Source: Acidaminobacterium chupaoyuni
GTDB lineage: Bacteria > Bacillota > Clostridia > Oscillospirales > Butyricicoccaceae
Direction: 5' to 3' (one strand)
Length of the DNA: 64,000 nt
NCBI GenBank assembly: GCA_047936785.1
Contig: CP176394.1
The notes under the pieces were generated by a model that did no database searches, was not told where the DNA came from, and saw only the letters and a list, made by a program, of their open reading frames with translations. Shown one piece after another: positions 1-8,755 of the stretch; position 1 is the stretch's first letter; every line of letters begins with the position of its first letter. A program made the translations under genes and the position numbers.

Positions 1-1223
1 AAAACAAGATCGCCGGCTTTATTGCCGAACAGTTCGTTGACGATTTTAAAGTTGTCGATATCAAAGCGCACCACCGCAAACTCGGTGTCGGCGTTTTCAA
101 GCAGCATCGCCTGGGCCTGCTGCAAAAAGAACGAACGGTTGGGAATTCCCGTAAGATGATCGCGGGTGGCCAAAAATTCCTCTCTTTTTCTCAGCTTGCT
201 TTCTTCTGTGATATCTCGAAATGCAAAGTAGCTCCCCACAAAAAGCCGCTGTTCATCTTGAATCTCCACATAATTTCCGCTGTAACAGCGCTCTTTTCCT
301 TCCCCGGAAGCCACGGTTATTTCAAAAGCTTTCTGCAGCGCCTCGCGCCTGTTAATGGGAAAGCCTTTCGCGCTCACAAATTCATCCAGCGTAAGCGCCC
401 CGATCTGGGCATTCTCCAGGGCAAAGATATCGGCGCACGCCCGGTTGAACGACACTAAAATACCGCGGTAATCGAAGATCGCCATGCCATCGGTGGAAAC
501 ATCCACCAGCAAAGAATGGAATCTGCGGATAAAACCAACCGGTTTGAAGCGAAAAGTGGTGTAATCGAGCAGATATGCCGTGAACCCATATGTGATGATC
601 GAAAGATCATATTCCGTTCCGAACACCGGCCCCAGCAGGAAAAGGCCGTTGAGCAAAACAGAACCGCCCATGAGCAGGAAGAACAGGCCATATCGCCAGC
701 AATAGATCTTTGGCGTCCTGCGATATTTCGCGATCACGATCGCAACGGCGCTGCCCGCCAAAACATAGCAGATGCTCAGGTGGCATAAATGAAGAATATT
801 GCAGCCGATGGAGCAATGTTCGATGCCCTTGAATAAAAACGGAGAATATGCGGTAACTTCATAACTGCATATTCCCGAAGCTAAAATCGCCGTATCAAGC
901 AGCGCAAGCGCCAAAGCGCCATAATGCAGCTGCCTGCAAAACCGATGCTGCCCCGTATATACCTGAGCATAACGCACCAAATAATAGCTCATCCAGGCGA
1001 TGCTCATCGATTTGAGCCGCCAAAGGTTTTTGGTGTCGATGCAGTCCTTTGCCATAAAAACGGCCAGCGCATAAAAAACAATGGCCAGCGCGCTGAAAAG
1101 CAGAACACCTTTTGTCTTTTTACCGATATCGGTATTGTTTTTTCTCAAACGAAGAAGACATCGTATATCCATGCAGAAGGAAATCACGATGAACAGCATG
1201 TATGCATAAAAACCGGGCTTCAT
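1..1223 (-). CDS. 7TM sensor - PAS - GGDEF protein (3' part cut by window edge)
   Basis: Read on the minus strand, this frame is open from 1223 to the left edge. The first ~220 residues form about seven hydrophobic segments, like the 7TM sensor half found in front of clostridial kinases and cyclases. A PAS-like region follows, ending in the typical junction FRDITEES and then a linker KLRKREEF. A GGDEF domain then starts with DHLTGIPNR and continues through FDIDNFKIVNELFGNKAGD, where the window ends before the GGDEF signature itself. Expected role: membrane-bound diguanylate cyclase making c-di-GMP; activity cannot be judged because the active-site loop is missing. I prefer the ATG at 1223 because GGGGGAAAAGGG lies just upstream; an in-frame ATG at 1391 would add 56 residues. 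Adjacent signalling genes suggest a local c-di-GMP/two-component island. Confidence 0.82.
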   Translation of the reverse strand, partial: MKPGFYAYMLFIVISFCMDIRCLLRLRKNNTDIGKKTKGVLLFSALAIVFYALAVFMAKDCIDTKNLWRLKSMSIAWMSYYLVRYAQVYTGQHRFCRQLHYGALALALLDTAILASGICSYEVTAYSPFLFKGIEHCSIGCNILHLCHLSICYVLAGSAVAIVIAKYRRTPKIYCWRYGLFFLLMGGSVLLNGLFLLGPVFGTEYDLSIITYGFTAYLLDYTTFRFKPVGFIRRFHSLLVDVSTDGMAIFDYRGILVSFNRACADIFALENAQIGALTLDEFVSAKGFPINRREALQKAFEITVASGEGKERCYSGNYVEIQDEQRLFVGSYFAFRDITEESKLRKREEFLATRDHLTGIPNRSFFLQQAQAMLLENADTEFAVVRFDIDNFKIVNELFGNKAGDLV

Positions 1224-1422
1224 CCCTTTTCCCCCAATCAAACAATCTCTATTCCATCGGCTCACCATGGCAAACGCAATGCAGCATTCCCAGAAAATCC
1301 CCATGATGCCGTCAATCATGTTATTCCACAAAATCGGCAAGTTGAAAGAGCCGCCTCTTATTTTGTCGAAACAGGCCCGCCGCAGATCCATCAAATTTTG
1401 CGTTCAACCCATGCACAGAAAT

Positions 1423-1455
1423 AAAAAAGATCCTGTCGATTTATCGACAGGATCT
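1423..1455 (-). terminator. intrinsic terminator reading leftward
   Basis: A perfect 13-bp stem (arms 1428-1440 and 1443-1455) has a 2-base loop. On the minus strand it is followed by six U residues (1428-1423). It sits about 200 bp upstream of the minus-strand GGDEF gene, so it either ends a short leftward transcript or attenuates that gene. Confidence 0.75.
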
Positions 1456-1488
1456 ATCAATCCCGCTGCCCCCAAAAGGGCAAAACGA

Positions 1489-1517
1489 TTGATATTGCTC
1501 TGCGGTTCAAGTATAAT
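1489..1517 (+). promoter_or_regulatory. sigma-A promoter for the GGDEF/kinase genes
   Basis: TTGATA (1489-1494), a 17-base spacer and TATAAT (1512-1517) make a near-consensus promoter pointing right. The next clear gene starts at 1923, so the transcript would carry a ~400-base leader. The -35 box lies inside an 8-bp inverted repeat (TATCAATC at 1455-1462, GATTGATA at 1487-1494), a possible operator. Confidence 0.7.
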
Positions 1518-1523
1518 ACCCAT

Positions 1524-1922
1524 GGGATTTAAGCTTTTTGATGCTTCATCGGCAAAGCCCCTGTGTTTTGCGGCTTGTTTTTGCAAAACATTTCATTTGG
1601 CCATGGGTTTTGCGAAGAGATGCGATGCGGCGAAAAACCAAACCTGCGGCACCGTCCCATCCCATTGGGGCTTGTTCACAGGATGCGCTGCATGCCGGCG
1701 CAGCCGCGCGGCATTTATTATGAAACAATGGTTTTAAACACGCTCTGACAGAAAAAGCAGCATGGATAAGGTGTATTTGGGGATCGATATTCAAAACAGA
1801 TCTATGATGAACTCCACCTTTACAGGCATGTACCAAGAAAACTATCTATCGTGGAACAGAAAAAAATACACACCTTGCCGCTCGTTTTCAAGCAGCGTTC
1901 TGGGGGAAACATAGGGGAAAAT
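1524..1922 (+). other. long leader / intergenic region, no supported gene
   Basis: This is about 400 bases between the promoter and the GGDEF gene. A 49-codon frame from the ATG at about 1762 lacks a good ribosome site, and I cannot support it as a gene. I looked for a c-di-GMP riboswitch because of the neighbouring cyclases but could not match its conserved core. Confidence 0.4.
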
Positions 1923-3425
1923 ATGAAGGTTTATAAACGCAGCTTTTTTTTCACAGCCATGCTATGGCTTTTTTTGCTTGTGGCAACGATCAACACCATC
2001 ACCTTTCTGGCTTATACCATTTCAGATCATACCCATGATATGCTGACCGCAGTCGCGGTGAAAGATACCCGGCAGCAGCTGAAAGCCATGGTCAACAGTG
2101 AAATCGCGCGGATCGATCAAAAACGCAAAGCAGCCGTTGAGCTGCTCCGTTCGGAACTCAATATTTTAAGCGCTCAGCTGCAGCACCTGCCGGTGGAACA
2201 GCTGGATTTTTTTCTGCGCGCCACCATTTCAGAATATCAGGCGGATAAAAACACGCCGCAGCTGTTCGCCGCATTATATAACACCGATTCGGATTCTTTG
2301 ACTTTTTACGGCCGCCAGAACAAACAGTTTGACCGCTATGAAGAGATTCAGGCCGATTTTCGAAAAGAGTTATCCGTAAAGCAGTGTCACATTATGCTTT
2401 ATGCTTATCAGGAAGATGTGGATCTGTTGGTCAAACAACAAATATACAACGAGCTTGCATCCGCAGATGATACAGACAACACGCATTTTTGGGTCAATCA
2501 AATTCTGAATTTTAAAGGCGGCGAGCGTTATGCCATCCGCATCATCAGCCCCCGCCTTAAAACTTCAGAAGGAACCTACCTCTCCACAGGCGAACAAGAT
2601 CTTTCGGGCAATTTCCCATACCGAACGGAATTGGAAGGACTTTTGGAAGACGGTGAACTGTTCCAATCCCGTCATTTTAAAAATGATATGGGCGATGCAG
2701 CCGCGGCGGAATATGAATACGCGAAACTCTACAAGCCCTTTCAATGGGTCGTCGCGGTGGGGAAACCCGTTCAGGATACCGTGCATTATGCCGATGCGCT
2801 GTTCCGCTGCGGCAGCAAATACATCCGGCGGCTCGCGGCGATCCATACCGCAGTCATCATCAGCATTTTTGTTCTTGCCTTCGCGGGGCTGACCGTGTTG
2901 TTCCTGCGGGCCCTGCGCAGGCTGCGCAAGGCTGACGGCCCGCAGAATTGGCCTATCGATGCTCTGCACGGCAACGAACAAATGCTCTGTGACAGCTGTT
3001 CGGCAGCGCTGAAAAAAGGCCGCACTCTCTCTCTGTTTTTGATCGATGTGGATAATATGCATCGCATCGACCGAAGATACGGCCGAAAAATGGCCCAGAC
3101 CATATTGAAACAGACCGCGCTCTGCATTCAGGAAACCATCGGCGTGGGCAACCGTATCTATTCCTGGGGCGATGATTCCTTTGTGGTCATTGCATCCGAA
3201 GAAAACGGGGCGGAATGCAGCCTGCTCGCCAATAAAATCATCCGAAATGTGGGGCTAACGCCTTATTTGGTGTCGGATGAATATTTTCACATCACGGTAT
3301 CCATCGGCGGCACTCTTTTGACAAACAGCGATATCGACCTGACGCAGCCCATGACCCGGGCAGAGCATGCTTTGAAACGCGCGAAAGAGCAGGGGAAAAA
3401 TTGCTATGTTGAGGAATTACAGTGA
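1923..3425 (+). CDS. membrane-anchored sensor with degenerate GGDEF domain
   Basis: A membrane segment lies at residues ~8-30 and an extracytoplasmic sensor region (Cache-like in layout) follows to ~320. A second membrane segment lies at ~325-350, and a C-terminal GGDEF-fold domain occupies ~375-500. The fold is supported by FLIDVDNMHRIDRRYG and the C-terminal SIGG and RAEHALKRAKEQGKN elements. The signature loop reads GDDSF in place of GGDEF, so cyclase activity is doubtful; it may act as a receptor or regulator. The start is the ATG at 1923, preceded by AGGGGAA; the frame extends upstream to 1851 without a better start. The gene overlaps the following kinase by 4 bases, implying coupled translation and a shared pathway. 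Confidence 0.8.
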   Translation: MKVYKRSFFFTAMLWLFLLVATINTITFLAYTISDHTHDMLTAVAVKDTRQQLKAMVNSEIARIDQKRKAAVELLRSELNILSAQLQHLPVEQLDFFLRATISEYQADKNTPQLFAALYNTDSDSLTFYGRQNKQFDRYEEIQADFRKELSVKQCHIMLYAYQEDVDLLVKQQIYNELASADDTDNTHFWVNQILNFKGGERYAIRIISPRLKTSEGTYLSTGEQDLSGNFPYRTELEGLLEDGELFQSRHFKNDMGDAAAAEYEYAKLYKPFQWVVAVGKPVQDTVHYADALFRCGSKYIRRLAAIHTAVIISIFVLAFAGLTVLFLRALRRLRKADGPQNWPIDALHGNEQMLCDSCSAALKKGRTLSLFLIDVDNMHRIDRRYGRKMAQTILKQTALCIQETIGVGNRIYSWGDDSFVVIASEENGAECSLLANKIIRNVGLTPYLVSDEYFHITVSIGGTLLTNSDIDLTQPMTRAEHALKRAKEQGKNCYVEELQ

Positions 3426-5136
3426 GCAGAAAAAACAACATAAAAAAACGCCTAAAAATGCAATCGCCCCAGCGGCGCATTGAGGCACTCGCCATAAAAA
3501 AACGAAACAAGAAAAACATCAGCTTTTTCGGCTTTTTTATACACAATTATATTGCCTTTTCCCTCTCGCTTATTCTCGGAGGGCTGCTGATCCTTTACAG
3601 CGTCACAAAGCTCTGCCATTATATGATGCCTTCCTATGATCTGGATACTTTTCTGAAAAAAGCGGTCAAACTGCAGGATGCAGATTATTTTCATCTGAGC
3701 ATCTCCGAATATCTGGGGCCGGATGACCACCTTTTCCTGCTGGATGCACAAGGGCATGTTTTGTTTACGAACGATCATACCAGCTACACAGATTTTCCGC
3801 TCAGAGAGCTGGAATGCATTCAGGCCTATAACGCAGAATACACCTATAACTATTCTCAATTTGAAAACACTTCCGGGGAGCCTTACGCGCTGCTCACAAA
3901 ACAGACATATTTGCCTGACGGCCGGTCGAATATGAACGGCTATACGCTTCTTCGCTCTGACGGGTCGATCTTAGACGGAACTCTTTTTCAAAACAGACAG
4001 GCATTTTCAAAAAGGGAGCTTTCCTTCCTGCTTGGTCAGGCGCCCGATGGCGGCAACGCCTTCAGGGTCGATTATGTGACCCCCGACCGGGAAGACAGAA
4101 CGATCGTTTTATATATTCGCACGCCGTCTGCCGAAGAATATAACGATCTCTTTTCCTCCAGAAAAAAGATGCAGTTGGCGATCATTCCCCTCTATATCCT
4201 TTTGGGAATCGGGGCCATGCTGATCATGGCGAAACGAGTGCGCAATTATCTTGCGCCCATCAATGATGCGGTCATCAGCTTCGGGCGCGGAAACGGCGAC
4301 CCCTTAAAAGGATATACCGGCCCGGAAGAGCTTCGCGAACTGGCCGAAAATCTTCGCGCCTTATCAGAAGAATTGGCGGAAAGCCGGTGGCGCCAGCAGC
4401 AGGCCGAAGATGCGCGCAGAAAACTTCTGGCGGATATTTCCCATGATCTGAAAACGCCCATCACCATTGCCCAGGGCTATGTTGCCGCCCTGCGCGATGG
4501 GATGATCCCCAAAGAGCAGCAGCCGCAATATCTGGATGCGATTTTAAGAAAGATGAACCGATTGAGTGAATTGATCACCAATTTTCACGATTACAGCAAG
4601 CTGGAACATCCCGATCTGGCCATGTGCATGGAAGCGGTGGATATCTGCGGTTTCGTTCAGGAATTTTTTGCCGAAAAGTATGAAGAGATCACCGCGTTTG
4701 ATTTTACTGTTGATGCGGAAATCCCTGACGAAGAGATCGTTTGCAATATCGACAAGGCCCTGTTTATCCGCGTGATGGAAAATCTGTCGAATAATTCGAT
4801 GAAATACAATCCCCCCGGCACAACGATCTTCGTTTCTGTTTATGGTTCATCGGGGCAGGCGATTATTCAGATCGGCGACGACGGCATCGGGCTGTCTCAA
4901 GAAAAAAGGATCATCTCTTCGAACCCTTTGCAACAGGAGATCAATCACGCAGCTCCAACCATGGTTCCGGCCTTGGGCTGGCAATCGTCAAAAAAATCAT
5001 CTCCGCGCAGCATGGCAGTATCGAGCTTTGCGATCAACAGCAAAAAGGCACTTTGTTTGAAATTCGATTGCCCATAGCCGCCCGGGATGATTTGACAGAA
5101 GAAACGCTTGCCGAAAAAAGCACACTCGATCTATAA
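3422..5136 (+). CDS. membrane sensor histidine kinase, -1 frameshift in A6 run
   Basis: One membrane segment at residues ~40-65, an extracytoplasmic sensor, a second at ~255-275 and a linker are followed by a HisKA domain with ISHDLKTPIT (phospho-acceptor His341). The ATPase N box reads NLSNNSMKY and the G1 box GDDGIGL. Directly after GIGLSQEK the as-read frame turns to nonsense and stops at 5077. Shifting by -1 at the six-A run (4902-4907) restores FEPFATGDQS, the G2 box GSGLGLAIVKK and a normal C terminus ending at 5136. So the gene is a single kinase broken by one missing A, a sequencing error or a slippage site. It overlaps the upstream GGDEF gene by 4 bases. The partner regulator is probably one of the two OmpR-type proteins nearby. 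Confidence 0.85.
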
Positions 5137-5168
5137 AATCATTGTTCTAAAAAGAAGGGAGCCGATCA

Positions 5169-6326
5169 ATGACAATACCCAAACATATGGAAATGCTCGA
5201 AAAAGTCATTTTATCAGAATTTGACTTTGTTATGCTGATTGATTTAAATAAAAACCACTTCACCTTTCTGCGCGGCGCAGAAAAAAATACCGCCCTTGCC
5301 CCGTTTCTCGGGCTGCCCTATGATCAGGTCGTTGAAGCGTTGTGCAATCAGTTCACTGTTACTTCACACAGAGAACTGGTCAGGCAGCATTTCTGCCTGT
5401 CAACCATCAAAACAAAGCTTGTGCATAACACGATATATGAATTCATCGGATACAGCTTCTTCCCCGCCGCTCCGTCAGCCTTGAAAAAACACCGCATGTA
5501 TTATTTTGAAAAAGAGAGCGGGCTTGTTTTATATACCTGTTCGGATACCGCAGCCGAACAGGATGAGAAGGCGCAAACTTTGGAGAAAATCAAACAGCGG
5601 TCAGAGCAGATGAAAAAGATCAAATCGCGCCTTGCCTGCGCCATGTGGAAAAATCTGAGGACCCCTCTTGAATGCATCCTCCGCAGCGCCCAGCAGATTC
5701 TCAAAGACCGGGGCGCCTCTCAGCAGATCTGCGACTGTGCCGCCGAAATCTATCAGGAAGCGCGCGAAATGCAGGAAACCATTCAGCAGATCCTGCTTTC
5801 CGATCATTCAGATCCCACCTGCCCGCGTTTGAGATGCAATACCATCGATTTGCACTCGGTCATCGAAACCTTCCGGCAGCAATGTGAAGAACTGCTGGCC
5901 CAAAGGCGGCAAACGCTGATTTTCGATTGTGAACCGCTGGATTCGCTTCATTTGCTGGGTTCAGAATGCTATTTGCAAAGCTCTGTTATGGAGCTCGTTA
6001 AAAACGCATCCATCTTTTCGGATGAAGGGCAGGCCATCCATGTGCATCTGCGCGAAATCAGATCCTCTTCGCCGCGGGCGCATTTTCAGGTGACCATTCG
6101 CGATAACGGCGTCGGGATCTCAGGCGATATGCTGCCCTTTATTTTCGAGCCGTTTTATCAGGTCAAACAAACCCCCATGCAGCCGGCGCAGGGCCCGGGG
6201 CTGGGGCTTTTCACCGTGAAACGGCTGTTGTCGCTCAAAGGCGGCAAAATCGATGTTCAAAGCACCGTCGGGGTGGGCACCACGGTAACCATCGACTGGT
6301 TCGCGCCCAAAGACCCCGATTATTAA
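5169..6326 (+). CDS. histidine-kinase-like protein lacking the acceptor histidine
   Basis: This is a 385-residue soluble protein with no membrane segment. Residues ~1-120 are an unassigned sensor region, then come a coiled-coil linker (~125-150), a HisKA-like helix pair and a full HATPase domain. The H box reads WKNLRTPL, with Lys161 where the phosphorylated His of SHELRTPL belongs. The ATPase boxes look intact: MELVKNAS (N), IRDNGVGIS (G1), IFEPFYQV (F) and GPGLGLFTVKRLL (G2). It probably binds ATP and may dimerise with or modulate the neighbouring kinase rather than autophosphorylate; that role is inferred. It lies 32 bases after the restored stop of the upstream kinase, behind AAGAAGGGAG. 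Confidence 0.82.
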   Translation: MTIPKHMEMLEKVILSEFDFVMLIDLNKNHFTFLRGAEKNTALAPFLGLPYDQVVEALCNQFTVTSHRELVRQHFCLSTIKTKLVHNTIYEFIGYSFFPAAPSALKKHRMYYFEKESGLVLYTCSDTAAEQDEKAQTLEKIKQRSEQMKKIKSRLACAMWKNLRTPLECILRSAQQILKDRGASQQICDCAAEIYQEAREMQETIQQILLSDHSDPTCPRLRCNTIDLHSVIETFRQQCEELLAQRRQTLIFDCEPLDSLHLLGSECYLQSSVMELVKNASIFSDEGQAIHVHLREIRSSSPRAHFQVTIRDNGVGISGDMLPFIFEPFYQVKQTPMQPAQGPGLGLFTVKRLLSLKGGKIDVQSTVGVGTTVTIDWFAPKDPDY

Positions 6327-6368
6327 ATCATCCGAGTTTTCTTCCGCCGCAGGGCTTCCCGCAAAACG

Positions 6369-6408
6369 CGTTCAAGCCCCGACAAAGATCTTTGTCGGGG
6401 CTTGAACG
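6369..6408. repeat. 40-bp perfect palindrome between convergent genes
   Basis: Positions 6369-6408 read identically on both strands, centred on AAAGATCTTT with no unpaired loop. It sits between the convergent kinase-like gene and the response regulator gene. No U tract follows on either strand, so it is not a standard terminator, though the hairpin could still protect or end both transcripts. Confidence 0.8.
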
Positions 6409-6503
6409 GCGCATGAGTCTTTAGAAAGCGCGCGCTTTGCGCGTTTTCATGCGGATAGAAGCAACCGGGCTGCACAGGATGGATCGCCCTGACAGCATAT
6501 GTT

Positions 6504-7208
6504 TCATTCGGGCTTTTCAAATTTATAACCCAGCCCTTTAACCGTTTTGATGTATTTCGGCTTTTTGGGGTCATCCTCGATCTTTTCTCTTATTTTGGAA
6601 ATATGCATATTGATGGTGTTGCTGTCGATATCGATGCAGTCACCGCTTAGCACATCGTGAAGATGCGAGCGCGGGAAAATACGATTGGGCGAACCCATCA
6701 GCTTGGCAAGTATTTTAAACTGCGTGGAAGTGAGCGGGATGACTTTGCCGCGTTTGATAACAGTAAACGCATTCATATCCAGGGTAAGATCTCCGCATAC
6801 GATGGTTTGGTTAAGCTTTGTGTCGCCGCTTGCCGAGCCCAATTTATAAAACCGCCGAATATTTGCATTGACCCTTGCCACAAATTCCAGCGGGTCAAAA
6901 GGCTTTGTCAAATAATCGTCGGCCCCCAGGTTCAGCCCCAATATTCTGTCATACTCATGATTTTTAGCCGATAAGATAAGAATTGGGGTGTTGCTGCTTT
7001 CTCTGATTTTTTTGATGAGCTCATATCCGCTGATATCCGGCAGCATGATATCCATAATGATGAGCGCATATTCCCGCGCATGGAATGCCTCAAGCGCTGA
7101 TTCCCCGTCTTGCGCAACATAGAGATCATATTGTGCCGCTTCAAGATAAAGCCGCAGCAGAGATATAATCTCCATATCGTCTTCAACCACGAGAATTTGG
7201 TAGTTCAT
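6504..7208 (-). CDS. OmpR/PhoB-family response regulator
   Basis: The receiver domain has the acidic pair ED(D) at residues 9-11, the phospho-acceptor Asp53 in IIMDIMLPD and the conserved Lys in LTKPFDP. A C-terminal winged helix ends in the usual YIKTVKGLGYKFE. The length of 234 residues is normal. The start is the ATG at 7208, preceded by GGAGGAAAG, rather than the longer frame to 7271. It is transcribed away from a very similar regulator at 7465 and towards the kinase genes, so it is a candidate partner for the kinase at 3422. Target genes are unknown. Confidence 0.9.
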   Translation of the reverse strand: MNYQILVVEDDMEIISLLRLYLEAAQYDLYVAQDGESALEAFHAREYALIIMDIMLPDISGYELIKKIRESSNTPILILSAKNHEYDRILGLNLGADDYLTKPFDPLEFVARVNANIRRFYKLGSASGDTKLNQTIVCGDLTLDMNAFTVIKRGKVIPLTSTQFKILAKLMGSPNRIFPRSHLHDVLSGDCIDIDSNTINMHISKIREKIEDDPKKPKYIKTVKGLGYKFEKPE

Positions 7209-7400
7209 ACTTTCCTCCATTCTATAAAACCGATTTTCCGCCCATGTCAACATGAAACTCATGCAATGCATATAGATGCACTGTTATGGAAAATCATTAT
7301 CATCGTATGATAAAACAGCATAAGAACAAAATGATGATCTACCTTTACCTGTGTCTGGCTGCATTTATAAGCATAACGCAGGCAAACGCTTTGAAAAGGC

Positions 7401-7430
7401 TTGTGCCGCCATGCTTCTTTCCTATATAAT
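7401..7430 (+). promoter_or_regulatory. probable promoter of the plus-strand response regulator
   Basis: TTGTGC (7401-7406) and TATAAT (7425-7430) are 18 bases apart, 35 bases upstream of the ATG at 7465. The intergenic region 7209-7464 is shared by two divergent regulators. Confidence 0.5.
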
Positions 7431-7464
7431 AATAACTTGAAATTGTATTGTTCGGGGTGTTGAC

Positions 7465-8178
7465 ATGATCGTATCAGAAAAATATCATATTTTGGTTGTG
7501 GAGGATGATGCTGAACTTTTAAACATTATAACGCTCTATCTGCAAGGAAACCATTGTGAAGTTTTTCCTGCCGTCAATGGGCTGGAAGCACAGCGGATCA
7601 TGACGAAAAAGAAAATCGATCTGGTGATATCCGATATCATGATGCCTTGTATGGATGGATATGATCTGACGCAGTGGATCCGAAAAAACAGCAACATCCC
7701 CATTATCCTCTTATCTTCCAAAGATGCTTCAAGTGATAAGATCCTGGGTTTGAACCTGGGCGCCGATGATTACATCACCAAGCCCTTCAGCCCCATCGAG
7801 CTTCTGGCCCGCGTCAATTCCAATTTGCGCAGATACCATGAGCTGGGCGCTGTGTCCGAAAACCCAAGCGAATGCCGCAGCGTGCAGGCCGGCGGGTTAT
7901 ATCTGAATTTTGACGAGTTTTTATGCACGAAGAACGGAGTTCCTGTCGATTTGACCCCGGCTGAATATAAGATTTTGGGGAAACTGATGATGTCGCCCAG
8001 AAAGGTTTTCACGAAAAAGCAGCTTTATGAAAACATTTACGGTTCTTATATCAACAGCGACGAACGAACCATGAAAGTTCATATCTCCAAGCTGAGAGAA
8101 AAGATCGAGGATGATTCCAAAAACCCAAAATATATTAAAACCATCAAAGGGATCGGTTATAAATTCGACACGATGTGA
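7465..8178 (+). CDS. OmpR/PhoB-family response regulator
   Basis: This 237-residue protein has a receiver domain (acidic pair E13-D14-D15, acceptor Asp57 in VISDIMMPCMD, Lys in ITKPFSP) followed by a winged helix ending in YIKTIKGIGYKFD. It closely resembles the divergent regulator at 6504 (shared IRRFYKLG/LRRYHELG linker and identical terminal motif), so the pair probably arose by duplication. A U-tailed hairpin ends the transcript 80 bases downstream. No kinase is co-transcribed, so partner assignment is open. Confidence 0.9.
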   Translation: MIVSEKYHILVVEDDAELLNIITLYLQGNHCEVFPAVNGLEAQRIMTKKKIDLVISDIMMPCMDGYDLTQWIRKNSNIPIILLSSKDASSDKILGLNLGADDYITKPFSPIELLARVNSNLRRYHELGAVSENPSECRSVQAGGLYLNFDEFLCTKNGVPVDLTPAEYKILGKLMMSPRKVFTKKQLYENIYGSYINSDERTMKVHISKLREKIEDDSKNPKYIKTIKGIGYKFDTM

Positions 8179-8257
8179 CCGAAAAGCGGCATCCGTTTTC
8201 CAAAGCAGGCGGAGCGGCTTTTTCGGCAAAACGCAAATAGAATCCTATCTTTTTTGT

Positions 8258-8295
8258 AAACCTCTCATGTGACGCGTCGCATCAGAGGTTTTTTT
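8258..8295 (+). terminator. intrinsic terminator after the response regulator
   Basis: AAACCTCT (8258-8265) pairs with AGAGGTTT (8284-8291), and the U run continues to 8295. Confidence 0.75.
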
Positions 8296-8755
8296 ACTGC
8301 GCAAAAACGGATCGCACGCTCAGCACGCGCATGAGGGATGCCGCTATGCAGAGCCGGATAAGCTTTCGCCATCATGGGGCGCTTATAAAATAAAGCCGGT
8401 GCGCAGCGTCTTGCTGAGCACCAGCTCCGGCGATGCGAAAACCGTGTTTTTGCTGAAAATGCCGTGTTCCGGGGCATCCCTGCCGAAAAAGCAAAACGCC
8501 CCACGGCCGAAAATCTGCCTGCCGCCAAAATAGCGTCAAGGGAACAGCCCCTGAAGCGGTACTGTTCCCTTGCAAACAATTTAATTTTTCAATGCGCCGC
8601 ATTTTCCGGTTAGACAAACAGGAATAGACGAAGGGCTTGTTTCCCGCATAGCCCTGTCGAACCTGTCGAGCGCGTTCCATCTGCCTGCGGCCGCCGATCA
8701 TCGCTGATTTTCGGCGCTTCACAAGCCCCGCTCTGTGCGATCGGCGTTCTGTTTT
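8296..8755. other. intergenic region without a supported gene
   Basis: This holds about 460 bases between the regulator's terminator and the end of the minus-strand Fe-S enzyme gene. Short frames are present but have no ribosome site or recognisable family. The only clear structure is the inverted repeat at 8537-8572. Confidence 0.5.
8537..8572. repeat. 11-bp inverted repeat
   Basis: CAAGGGAACAG (8537-8547) pairs exactly with CTGTTCCCTTG (8562-8572) across a 14-base loop. No U tract follows on either strand. It could be a relic of a small mobile repeat or an mRNA-stabilising hairpin. Confidence 0.6.

Noticed and set aside
1524..1922. A c-di-GMP riboswitch before the GGDEF gene
   Set aside because: GCAAAGCC occurs once, but the other conserved core segments and tetraloop-receptor elements are absent.
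8265..8722. Two ~100-codon minus-strand frames downstream of the cysteine-desulfidase-like gene
   Set aside because: They overlap each other in different frames, have no ribosome site or family motif, and one crosses the terminator of the response regulator.
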